DNA of 38,891 nucleotides from a virus. This document shows, in pieces, positions 8,783 to 18,800 of this stretch. The stretch spans positions 1 through 38,891 of the IMG/VR virus record IMGVR_UViG_3300020159_001718, one strand, 5' to 3'. A model generated the notes under the pieces. It saw only the letters and a program-made list of their open reading frames with translations. It was not told the DNA's origin and made no database searches. The translations under genes and the position numbers were made by a program. Every line of letters starts with the position of its first letter. Position 1 is the first letter of the stretch.

Positions 8783-9157
8783 ATGACTACATTCATTGGG
8801 TTTAATACTATAAATCAATATAAAAAGTTCACTCTGACAGATTATGAGTTGATCAAACGCGACCTGTTGAATGCTTTTAATATTCGTCCGGGATCCTTGC
8901 CAGGCCGCCCAGAATACGGCAGCATGATCTGGGACTACTTGTTTGAAGGCCAAGTAGAAGGAACACAACTTGCTATACAGCAAGAAGTACAGCGTGTGGC
9001 AGGCGGCGACCCACGTATCTTTATTAGTGATGTGCAAGCATACCCACAAGAAAACGGTATTCTTATTGAAATACAACTTACTATTATCAACGCTTCAAAC
9101 GCCGAGATACTCAACATCTTTTTCAATCAAGAGACTCGTAACGCCACCTATGTATAA
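8783..9157 (+). CDS. 25: Baseplate wedge protein gp25
   Basis: This 124-residue protein belongs to the gp25/GPW family, a lysozyme-like-fold wedge component that contacts the sheath and starts sheath assembly. The hallmark segment 'RPGSLPGRPEYGSMIWDYLF' (about residues 36-55) carries the conserved R-P-G-x-x-P-x-x-G-x-x-W/L-x-x-x-L-F/Y pattern of the family. Downstream there is a 'GDPRIFISDVQAYPQENG' beta-hairpin and a typical hydrophobic strand, ILIEIQLTII. The length equals that of T4 gp25 (132 aa) within a few residues. There is no clear Shine-Dalgarno; the upstream region instead has a TATAAATA box ending 5 bp before the ATG. It is followed 47 bp later by gp6, as expected for a baseplate wedge cluster. 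Confidence 0.9.
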   Translation: MTTFIGFNTINQYKKFTLTDYELIKRDLLNAFNIRPGSLPGRPEYGSMIWDYLFEGQVEGTQLAIQQEVQRVAGGDPRIFISDVQAYPQENGILIEIQLTIINASNAEILNIFFNQETRNATYV

Positions 9158-9204
9158 CTGAGCCGTTTTTAAAGCCGATAAATAAAACATAGAGGCTTAT
9201 AAGA
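9158..9204 (+). promoter_or_regulatory. gp25-gp6 spacer with late-type box GATAAATA and SD
   Basis: This 47-bp gap holds GATAAATA at 9177-9184, which fits the NATAAATA pattern described for late promoters of T4-like cyanophages. It ends 20 bp before the gp6 ATG, leaving room for a short leader. AGAGG at 9191-9195 is a plausible ribosome-binding site. A weak 5-bp inverted repeat, AAGCC/GGCTT, flanks the box, but it is too short to rely on. Confidence 0.5.
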
Positions 9205-12200
9205 ATGGCAACCACAACAAGACAAACAGCAATATTTGGCGTTGAAGACTGGAAACAGATCTATCAAACTTATCGCGAAGCAGACTTCCAAAGTTACGAC
9301 TTTGAAACATTACGTAAAAGTTTTGTAGATTATCTGCGTTTGTACTATCCAGAAACGTTTAACGATTACATTGAATCATCTGAATTCATTGCATTGCTGG
9401 ATATTATTGCGTTTATGGGGCAGAGTCTTGCATTCCGTACAGACTTGAACACTCGCGAAAACTACCTGGACACCGCCGAACGCCGCGATTCAGTTGTTCG
9501 CCTGGCCAATTTAGTAAGCTATGATCCAAAGCGTAACACCGCAGCCGAAGGCTACCTTAAAGTTTTCAACGTTACTACTACAGAAAATGTAACTGATTAC
9601 AACGGTGTTAACTTATCTAGTGTTACTGTGGACTGGGCTGACCCAACTAATCCAGACTGGCAAGAACAGTTCACAGCCATTATCAACGCTGCCTTGGTTG
9701 ACAGCCAGCGTGTGGGCCGCCCTGGCAACCGTCAAACTATTTTGGGTGTTCGCACAGACGAATACGCTATTAACATGCTCACTGGGTTTTTGCCTGTTGT
9801 ACCATACAACGCCACCGTGGATGGTGTTAACATGCCGTTTGAAGCAGTAACATCTACTAGTGTAGGCAAAGACTACATTTACGAACCTAGTCCTATTCCA
9901 AACACCAGCTTCAATGTGTTGTTCCGTAATGATCAACTGGGATTTGCTAGTGCTAACACTGGTTATTTTTTCTTGTTTAAACAAGGCACATTACAAAACA
10001 CTGACTTTAACTTGAGTGAACGCATTTCAAATCGCACGGTGAACATCAATGTAGAAGGTATTAACAATCAGGATCGTTGGTTATTTGAATTAGATAACAT
10101 TGGTAACATTACTCGTGAGTGGGACTATGTTGAAAGTGTGTATACCGCTGCTGCCGAACAGGTAGTTGCACTACGCCCAATTTATTCCACTACTAGTCGT
10201 ACTAACGATCAAATTACTTTGGCATTTGGTGATGGTGTGTTTAGTGAAATCCCAGTGGGTATTTTCCGTTGTTATACTCGTGCATCAAACGGTCTGCAAT
10301 ACATTATCAACCCTGAAGAAATGCAAAACGTTTCTATTCCAATCAGCTACATCAGCCGTAACGGAAACTTAGAAACAATCACATTCACTTGCGGTATCAC
10401 ACAACCTGTGACAAATGCACAGGCTCGTGAAACAATTGATGCAATCAAACAACGTGCTCCTGCTAGATACTACACACAAAATCGTATGGTCAACGGTGAA
10501 GACTACAATTTGTTTCCATACACTGCTTACAACTCTATTATCAAATCAAAAGCATTGAACCGTGCTAGTATTGGTACTAGTCGTTACTTGGACTTGGTGG
10601 ACAACACTGGCAAATACAGTTCAACCAACACTTTCTCCAGTGACGGTGCATTGTGGGAAGAAAATATTTTACCAACTATTTTGTTCTCTTGGATCAACCG
10701 CAACGAAATTGCTGACTTTGTGACCAACGAAGCACAACCGCAGTTGACTCAATCCACTATGAAACAGTTCTACTATGCTAACTTTCCTAGAGTTTACATC
10801 AATGCTGCACCTGCTGGTTCGTTTGTAATTGGTGGTGTATACACAATTGCAACTGTAGGTACAACAAATTTTACAACTATCGGTGCTGCTGATAATCTAG
10901 TAGGCACAGTGTTCACAGCCACAGGCGTTGGCGCTGGTACTGGTACGGCTTACACTAGTCTTGCTGGTAGCACATGGCAACAGTCTACTACACTGGCCAA
11001 CGAAACAACTGGTTATTTTAAGAACGCAGTAGGTAATGCAATTCCTGTAGGCACAAGTACATCAACTAATTTTCAGTATGTGCAAGTTGGCAGTTTGATT
11101 CAGTTTGTGGCTCCCGTTATCAACCAACAACCGTACTACTTTGATCGCAACAACAGATTACAACCCGGTATACCAACCAAGCCAGAAGAGCGCACTGAGA
11201 TCTGGGCAGCACCGCAAGCTATTGTAGGCGACGGCTACAACGGCGGCATTGGTAACCTAACATCAGGTGCAGGTCCTGTTACTATCAACAACTTTGTGCC
11301 AACAGGTGCAGTTGTTGGCGAAATTATTCCGTTATTTGTCACAGACTTACCGCTGACACTTGAACAACAAATGGGCGACCAAATTGAATTGTTCCGTAAC
11401 TTTGGCCTTGGTTACGACAGTCTTGGCACAATTACAGGTACCGCAGGTAGTTGGTATCTAATTACCAGTACTAACTTGGATGCAGATGCAGTATGGAGCC
11501 AGACTTATGCTGGTAATACTAGTGGTGCTAACCTTGATGCCAGCTGGCTAGTGCAGTTTGTAGTTGAAAATCAAAACTATACTGTAACTTTCCGTGGCCT
11601 TGCTTATAACTTTGGGTCTGTATTGCAAACACGATTCTTCTTTTTTGATGATCAATTGATATATGATAGCCGCACAGGCACAGTTATCAAGGACTTTATC
11701 AATGTGTTGGCCATGAATACACAACCTGAGTCAAGTTCTCCTCTAGAAGGTGATATCTTTATGAATATCATTGGACAACCTGTTGAAAGTGACGGCTATG
11801 TTGATGACTTCCAAGTAAACGTTGGGTTCCGTGACAGTGACAACGACGGCGTACCAGACAATCCTGACTTCTTTAGTGAAATTGTAGGACCTGTACCTTC
11901 AACACCAAGCGCAAATTCTCCGTGGATTTTCTTGCAACAAACAGTTGACTTTGATAACTTGCAACGTTATCTATTGGTTGAAGAAGGCGTGGTTAATGCA
12001 AGTTATGCAACACTAGATGATATTGAACTAGTAAAAAGTGAATGGAGTCCTGGACAAATATTCTATGCATACAGCGATGATGCATTTTATCTATTAAGTG
12101 TTAACGTAGCTGGAGTACGAACGCTTGTAGAGCAAACTGGATGGATTGCCCGCAGTGGGCGTCAAGACTTGTACTTCCAATACCGTCATAACTCGCCATT

Positions 12201-12801
12201 GACTAATCGTATTGATCCTGGTACAACAAACATTATTGACCTGTATGTTGTAACACAGTCTTACTACACATCATATCAAAACTGGATTAAAGATACAACT
12301 GGCACAGTTACTGAACCTAACGTTCCTAGTATCGATGAATTGAGCACAGCTTACCAAGGCTTGCAAGATTATAAAATGATCTCAGACAACATTGTGTTGA
12401 ATTCTGTAAATTTCAAACCGTTGTTCGGTGCAAAAGCTGCCCCAGAATTACGTGCAACAATCAAAGTGATTAGAGCTCAAAATTCTACCGCATCAACAAG
12501 CGAGATTAAAAACCAAGTTATAGCTTCGATGAATACTTACTTCTCAATTGATAAATGGAACTTTGGCGACACATTCTATTTCTCCGAGCTTGCAGGTTAT
12601 TTGCACAGCCAACTTGGTTCAATCATCAGCTCTATTGTGTTGGTACCATTAAACCAACAAAAGAGTTTTGGTGACTTGTACGAGATCCGTTCTGCTCCTA
12701 ACGAAATCTTTGTGAATGCAGCAGACATAACTAATATAGACGTGATTGAAGCCTTGACCAGCACCAATCTAAGAACAGCCCCAGGCAGCGGAGTAATTTA
12801 A
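9205..12801 (+). CDS. 6: Baseplate wedge protein gp6
   Basis: The protein has 1198 residues. In T4, gp6 forms the continuous wedge ring around the hub. The N-terminal 110 residues are typical, with 'DYLRLYYPETFNDYIESSEF', 'ALLDIIAFMGQSLAFRTDLN' and 'YLDTAERRDSVVRLA'. The last 150 residues (VNSVNFKPLFGAKAAPELRA and the following strands) also look like the gp6 C-terminal domain. The protein is nearly twice the T4 length (660 aa). The extra part includes a 38-residue GTT-F-IGAA module (about 545-583) and a calcium-loop-like DSDNDGVPDNPD at 877-888. The stop overlaps the next start by one base (TAATG). The assignment is strong; the function of the insertions is unknown. Confidence 0.9.
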   Translation: MATTTRQTAIFGVEDWKQIYQTYREADFQSYDFETLRKSFVDYLRLYYPETFNDYIESSEFIALLDIIAFMGQSLAFRTDLNTRENYLDTAERRDSVVRLANLVSYDPKRNTAAEGYLKVFNVTTTENVTDYNGVNLSSVTVDWADPTNPDWQEQFTAIINAALVDSQRVGRPGNRQTILGVRTDEYAINMLTGFLPVVPYNATVDGVNMPFEAVTSTSVGKDYIYEPSPIPNTSFNVLFRNDQLGFASANTGYFFLFKQGTLQNTDFNLSERISNRTVNINVEGINNQDRWLFELDNIGNITREWDYVESVYTAAAEQVVALRPIYSTTSRTNDQITLAFGDGVFSEIPVGIFRCYTRASNGLQYIINPEEMQNVSIPISYISRNGNLETITFTCGITQPVTNAQARETIDAIKQRAPARYYTQNRMVNGEDYNLFPYTAYNSIIKSKALNRASIGTSRYLDLVDNTGKYSSTNTFSSDGALWEENILPTILFSWINRNEIADFVTNEAQPQLTQSTMKQFYYANFPRVYINAAPAGSFVIGGVYTIATVGTTNFTTIGAADNLVGTVFTATGVGAGTGTAYTSLAGSTWQQSTTLANETTGYFKNAVGNAIPVGTSTSTNFQYVQVGSLIQFVAPVINQQPYYFDRNNRLQPGIPTKPEERTEIWAAPQAIVGDGYNGGIGNLTSGAGPVTINNFVPTGAVVGEIIPLFVTDLPLTLEQQMGDQIELFRNFGLGYDSLGTITGTAGSWYLITSTNLDADAVWSQTYAGNTSGANLDASWLVQFVVENQNYTVTFRGLAYNFGSVLQTRFFFFDDQLIYDSRTGTVIKDFINVLAMNTQPESSSPLEGDIFMNIIGQPVESDGYVDDFQVNVGFRDSDNDGVPDNPDFFSEIVGPVPSTPSANSPWIFLQQTVDFDNLQRYLLVEEGVVNASYATLDDIELVKSEWSPGQIFYAYSDDAFYLLSVNVAGVRTLVEQTGWIARSGRQDLYFQYRHNSPLTNRIDPGTTNIIDLYVVTQSYYTSYQNWIKDTTGTVTEPNVPSIDELSTAYQGLQDYKMISDNIVLNSVNFKPLFGAKAAPELRATIKVIRAQNSTASTSEIKNQVIASMNTYFSIDKWNFGDTFYFSELAGYLHSQLGSIISSIVLVPLNQQKSFGDLYEIRSAPNEIFVNAADITNIDVIEALTSTNLRTAPGSGVI
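10837..10953 (+). repeat. GTT-x-F-T-x-IGAA module in gp6, shared with the giant protein
   Basis: This encodes about 39 residues of the form YTI...GTTNFTTIGAA.N.VGTVF.AT.VG.GTGT. Nearly the same sequence appears in the 4768-aa protein at 20349-20466. The identity at protein level is much higher than between any other parts of the two proteins, so it is a mobile or recombining beta module rather than general homology. Confidence 0.85.
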
Positions 12802-15800
12802 TGGCAAGAGTACGCAGCGTAGAATTTTTACCTGAAATTTTTCAGACAGACACAAACAAGCAGTTCTTAGCAGCAACGTTGGATCAGCTGATCCAAGAAC
12901 CCAAGTTTAAAAAGACTCAAGGGTTTGTTGGCCGTCGGGTTGGTCCTGGCGTTAATCCCAATAATTATTATGTTGTTGAGCCAACAAAGACACGGGCAAA
13001 TTATCAACTCGAAGCAGGTATTGTTAGTCTCAAGCCAGACACTGATACTATTCAAGATGCAATTACTTACCCCGGACTGCTAGATGCAATTGACTACCAA
13101 GGCGGCAACTCAACTAGACCAGACCGTTTGTTTGAAAGTCAGTATTATACCTGGGATCCGTTTATTAACTGGGATACCTTTATCAACTTTAGCCAGTACT
13201 TCTGGTTACCAGCTGGACCCGATGCTGTAGATGTTGCAGCCACAGGTGTACCTGCGTCAGATGAGTTTACTGTTGACCGAGCTAACGGTGTTTACACATT
13301 CTCAGGACTGCAAGGTAATAATCCCACTATTGATTTGGTTCGCGGTGGCAGCTATGATTTTCTTGTTGCACAAAATGCCAAAGAAACTGTTAACTATCGA
13401 GTAACCAATGCTGGCACAAGTTCTTATGTTATTGATTATCAAAATAATCCTACACTAACACTTACTCGTGGTGATACCTATGTGTTTACTCTGAGCTTGA
13501 CTGGCGAGTTTCCGTTCTATATCAAGACCGCTGCCACTACTGGACTAACGGACATCTACAGCACTGGGGTAACAAACAACGGCGCAGTGTCAGGACAAAT
13601 TACATTCGTGGTACCACAAGATGCGCCAGATACCTTGTTCTATTCATGCGCAACACAGTCAAACCTAAGAGGTCAGATTAATATTATTAACGGTACTTCT
13701 GGTACAGGACCAGGATTCTGGATTCAGACTGATCCCGGCATCAACGGTAGAATCCTTGCTACTCCAAACATCAGCTCACGTGATGTGTATGGTGTAACAA
13801 ACAACGGCGAGGATCTTGGTACAATTACTTTTAACGTGCCAACAAAAACTGCACAACAATTTTATAACGACTTAAACAGCATTGGCACAGTTGACTTGGT
13901 CACTGACTTACTGTTTGATCAAATTAACAACATATCAGTAGACACTTTCCTAAGCACCTACGGCGGCATTGATGGTATTTCTTCATTAAATGGCCGTACT
14001 TTGATTTTTACAACTACTAACGTTGATGCAGCGCTCGGCGGCTGGAATAAAACAACATTCTATGATCCTCTAGCACAAAACAGTGCTAACAATGGTTTAC
14101 CTGGCAGCTACGACTCCATTGGCTATGCGTTACAAACAGAAGTACCGTTAAACGAGCGCTATAGTATCTGGCAGATCAGTTACTACACCAACAACGGAAT
14201 TCAATATATTTCGTTAACTAGTGCTACTAGCGTTGCTGAATTAGACAAGTTCACGGTTCGTTACGGTGACACTTATGCTAGTACCAATTGGTTCAAGAAC
14301 GATGCTGGCGTGTTTAGAGAAATTCCTTTACTAACCGCAGCTCTAGATACCTTGTACTATCAAGATGCTACTGACCCTGAAATTTTTGGTCGTATTCGTT
14401 TAATTGATGCTGGACAAAGTTCAACTTTGTTTGTTGAAGAAATTCTTGGTAAAGAAAACTACACTAGCCCTAACAATGTAATATTTACTAATGGACTCAA
14501 AGTTATTCTACGAGGTGATGTTGAACCAGCTTCTTATGCTGACAATACATACTATGTTGCAGGAGTAGGAACAGCAATTGAATTGTTGCCAGAAATTAAT
14601 TTTATCACTCCAGAATCTTATGTGGTTGATGGAAACGACAGCGTAATAGACACACAACCTGGCGAACTGGATTATCTTACTATTGACCGAGCAAGCAAAG
14701 ATCTCAATGCATGGACCCGTAGTAACCGTTGGTTCCATATTGACGTTATTAATGCCACGGCAGAATACAACAACACTTCTGTAGTAATTGACAACTCATA
14801 CCGAGCCAAGCGTCCTATCATTGAGTTCCGCCCAGACGTGCGTTTGTTCAACATGGGCACAGAAGGCAAAGCACCTGTTGATGTAATTGACTTTGAAGAA
14901 ACAGATGCATTCAGTAATATTGAAGGTACTACAGCTTATAGTGTAGATGGATACCCATTTGCTAATGGCAGCCGTGTTATTTTTGCAGCCGACGCAGATG
15001 CCAATGTGCGCAATAAAATTTGGGAAGTTAATTTTGTTATACCTGACTCAGTACCACCGCTGATTGCACAACCAATTATCACTTTGACACTAGCCACCGA
15101 CGGCGAAGTACTAGTAGATCAAAGTACAGTTTGTGTTGAAGGCAATACATTAAAAGGATTATCATTCTGGTACGATGGAGTTGAATGGATTGAAGCACAA
15201 TTAAAAACCAAAGTTCAACAGGCACCGTTGTTTAATGTGTACGATGCTGCTGGAGTAAGTTTCAGCAATCTAGCCAAGTATCCAAGTACAACATTTGCTG
15301 GCAGTAAGTTATTCAGCTATGCAGTTGGTGATACTGGGGTGTTAGATCCTATCTTGCAATTCCCGCTACAGTACCTTAACCTTAACAACGTTGGCGACAT
15401 TGTATTTGAAAACAACTTGTACAAAGATACATTCTTGTATGTTCGTGATAACGTTTCTACAACAGAATTAATCAGTTCGGGCTTTGCACGTGAGTATGTT
15501 TCTCGAGCTGTATATCAGCGTCTCATTGGATGGAACACCGCAGCAACACAGACGCAAATACGTCAACAATTTACATTCACATACAATGGTAATCCTCTAC
15601 AGTTAGATGTTAAAGCATCAAGCGACGGCACTGTTCCTGCTGTTAAAATTTATGTAGGATCAAAGTTTCAAGATCCTGGCAGTTACATAATTGCAACTAC
15701 TGATAACACAACTACATTAACACTCGATGACACCTATGCGATCGGCGACACAATTGAAGTTGCAGCGTTAAGTGATCAAATTAGCCAAGTTGGATTCTAT

Positions 15801-18800
15801 CAAGTTCCTATTAACTTAGAAAAAAACCCACTAAACGGCAACAGCGATCAATTTACCTTGGGTACTATTCGAACTCATTATGAATCAATCTGCGAAAACT
15901 TAACTACTTTATCTGGCCCAATCAACGGTGCCAACAACACACGTGACCTTGGAGACATTGGTACCTACGGTCTGATTATCTTGCAACAAAGTTCGCCGCT
16001 GACATTAGCAGGATACTTTAACAGAAGTACAGAATACAATATTTTTGCTAGTTTGCAATATAACTCGCGAGAGTATCAAAAGTTTAAGAATATAATGCTT
16101 GAAGAAATAACCAAGCTAACTCTTCAATTTGAAACTCCGGGTGAAATTTTAACAGAAGCAATGGCCAACATCACGCTTGGCCGGGTCGAAACATCGCCAT
16201 TCTATTGGTCGGACATGTTGCCAACTGGTTCTGTTTATATTCAAACAGTCTACACTGTTAGTTTGATCACTACCAATGTATTTGACACTGTACAAGTTTA
16301 TGATTATACCAGTGCAAATTTTCTTGGTATGTTGGTTTACAAAAACAACGTGTTGTTGACCCGTGGCATTGATTACACAGTATCAACTGATGGTCCAACA
16401 ATTACAATATTAACAGCACTAGCAATTGGTGATGTTATTACTTTACAAGAGTTCTCTGCTACCTACGGAAACTTTATTCCAAACACACCTACGAAGCTAG
16501 GATTATATCCAGCATATCGTCCAGAAATTAGAGAAGTTACAACAACTACTGGCAGTACGCTGGCCATCATTGGACACGATGGCAGTATCACTCCAGCATT
16601 TGATGATGTAAGAGATCAGGTATTGCTGGAATTTGAAACTCGTATCTATAACAACCTTAAGTTAGATGGTAACCCAGTCCCGCTGTCAATGACAGACGTA
16701 TTACCAGGGCAATTTCGTGTTACTGGTTATAGCTTTGCAGAAATTAATAGTATTCTAAGCGTTGACTTTTTGAGTTATGTTGGTTGGAACAAACTTGATT
16801 ACACATCTCAAAATTATATTGCCAGCAACGAATTCAGCTGGAACTATAGCGGAAGCCAAGACAAGCTAACCAAACAAAATTTACTGGGTGCATGGCGTGG
16901 CATCAATCGTTATTTCTACGACACTGAAGATCCTTCAGCAACACCTTGGGAGATGTTGGGGCTAACGATCAAACCAACATGGTGGAATACTGTTTACGGT
17001 CCTGGTCCATACACAAGTGACAACTTGGTATTGTGGGACGATCTTGAGCTAGGCCGCGTTGCAGATCCATCAGGTGCATATATTGTTCCAGACTATATTC
17101 GTCCTGGACTAAGCAATGTTATCCCTGTTGACTCTGAAGGCAACCTATTAAGTCCATTTGAATCAGTAGTAGAAGACTACAATGCTTCTAGTTTCCAACG
17201 CAGTTGGGTAGCAGGCGATGGCGGCCCAGTTGAAGCGTCATGGTGGAATTCTAGCGCATATCCATTTGCAGTAATGAGAGTTTTGGCGCTTACACGTCCA
17301 GCTAAATTCTACAGTTTGTTTGCTGATCGAGATTTGTATCGTTACCAAGATGAATTTGGCCAATACCTATATAGCAATCGTTATCGCCTGGATGCTAACG
17401 GTATACAAGTATACGGCGACGGCACTAGTAAAGCTAGTTTTATTGATTGGATTGTTGATTACAATCGCCAATCTGGCATTGACAGCACCGCTGACCTCAC
17501 AGCGGCTTTATTGAGTATTGACGTTCGATTATGCTACCGTATGGCTAGTTTCAGTGACAAGCAATACATTAAATTATATACAGAAAAGTCAAGCCCAAAC
17601 AGTTTGAACAGTACCTTGCTAATACCAGACGAAAGCTATGACTTGTTATTGTACAAGAACCAGCCGTTTGATCGAGTTACATATAGCAGTGTTGTGGTCC
17701 AAACGGTCCAAGGCGGCTATGCCGTTTACGGCTATAGCACTTCTCAACCTTACTTTGACATTTTAGTAAGTCAAGGGGTAGGCAACTTAAAAACATATAC
17801 TGTTGGAAATGTTAGCATTCGTGTGCCGTCTGCGTACACAAACACAGTGGCACAGGTTCCATATGGCTTTGTATTTTCTAATCAAACAGCAGTTGCAGAC
17901 TTTTTGTTGAGCTACGGTAAACTATTAGAAACACAAGGATTAACCTTTACAGATCGTGCCAACGGATATCAACTGGACTGGAGCCAAATGGTCCGTGAGT
18001 TCCTGTACTGGAGCCAACAAGGTTGGGGTGTAAACAGCTTGATCAACCTGAACCCACTGGCCGGTGCATTGACTATTACCAAGCCAGGTTCTGTTGTTGA
18101 TAGTATTGTTACACAGACTTCTGACAATGTTCTACTAGATCAGAACAAACGTGAGTTGCCGATTAGAAATCTAAATGTTGTGCGTTTAGACAACACAATT
18201 ATGTTGGAGCCGCTGACTGATCAAAGTTTGAGTTTTGCTGACCTGCGTTTTACTAATTTTGAGCACATGATTGTGCTCAATAACAAGAGTGTGTTCGGTG
18301 ACTTGATTTACGAACCCATTACTGGCGCACGTCAAAGCCGATTGGACCTTGTGGCAATAACCTCCACTGAGTGGAACGGTACAGTTGATGCCCAGGGCTT
18401 TATTTTAAACCAGGATAACGTTGAAGAATGGACAGGTCTAAAGAAATATACTAAGGGACAGATTGTTAAGTATAAAGATCAATATTGGAGTGCAGCAGAG
18501 ATTGTTGATCCAAGTCTGACATTTGATTTTAACAAGTGGCTCAAGAGCGACTACTCACAGATTCAGAACGGTTTGTTACCAAACATCGCTAACAAAGCTA
18601 ACCAATTACAAAACTCATACAGCATTAACACCGCTAACTTGGAAAACGACAATGACTTGTTGAGCTACGGGTTAATTGGTTTCCGCCCACGTCAGTACAT
18701 GGCTGCGCTCAACCTTGATGATGTGAGTCAAGTTAATGTGTACTCGCAATTCTTAGGAACCAAAGGTACAATCCTTAGTGCTGAGTTGCTGAGCCAAGCA

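Noticed and set aside
9172-9198. Inverted repeat AAGCC/GGCTT around the box before gp6 as a terminator or operator
   Set aside because: Only 5 bp of stem with a 17-nt loop and no T-tract; likely chance.
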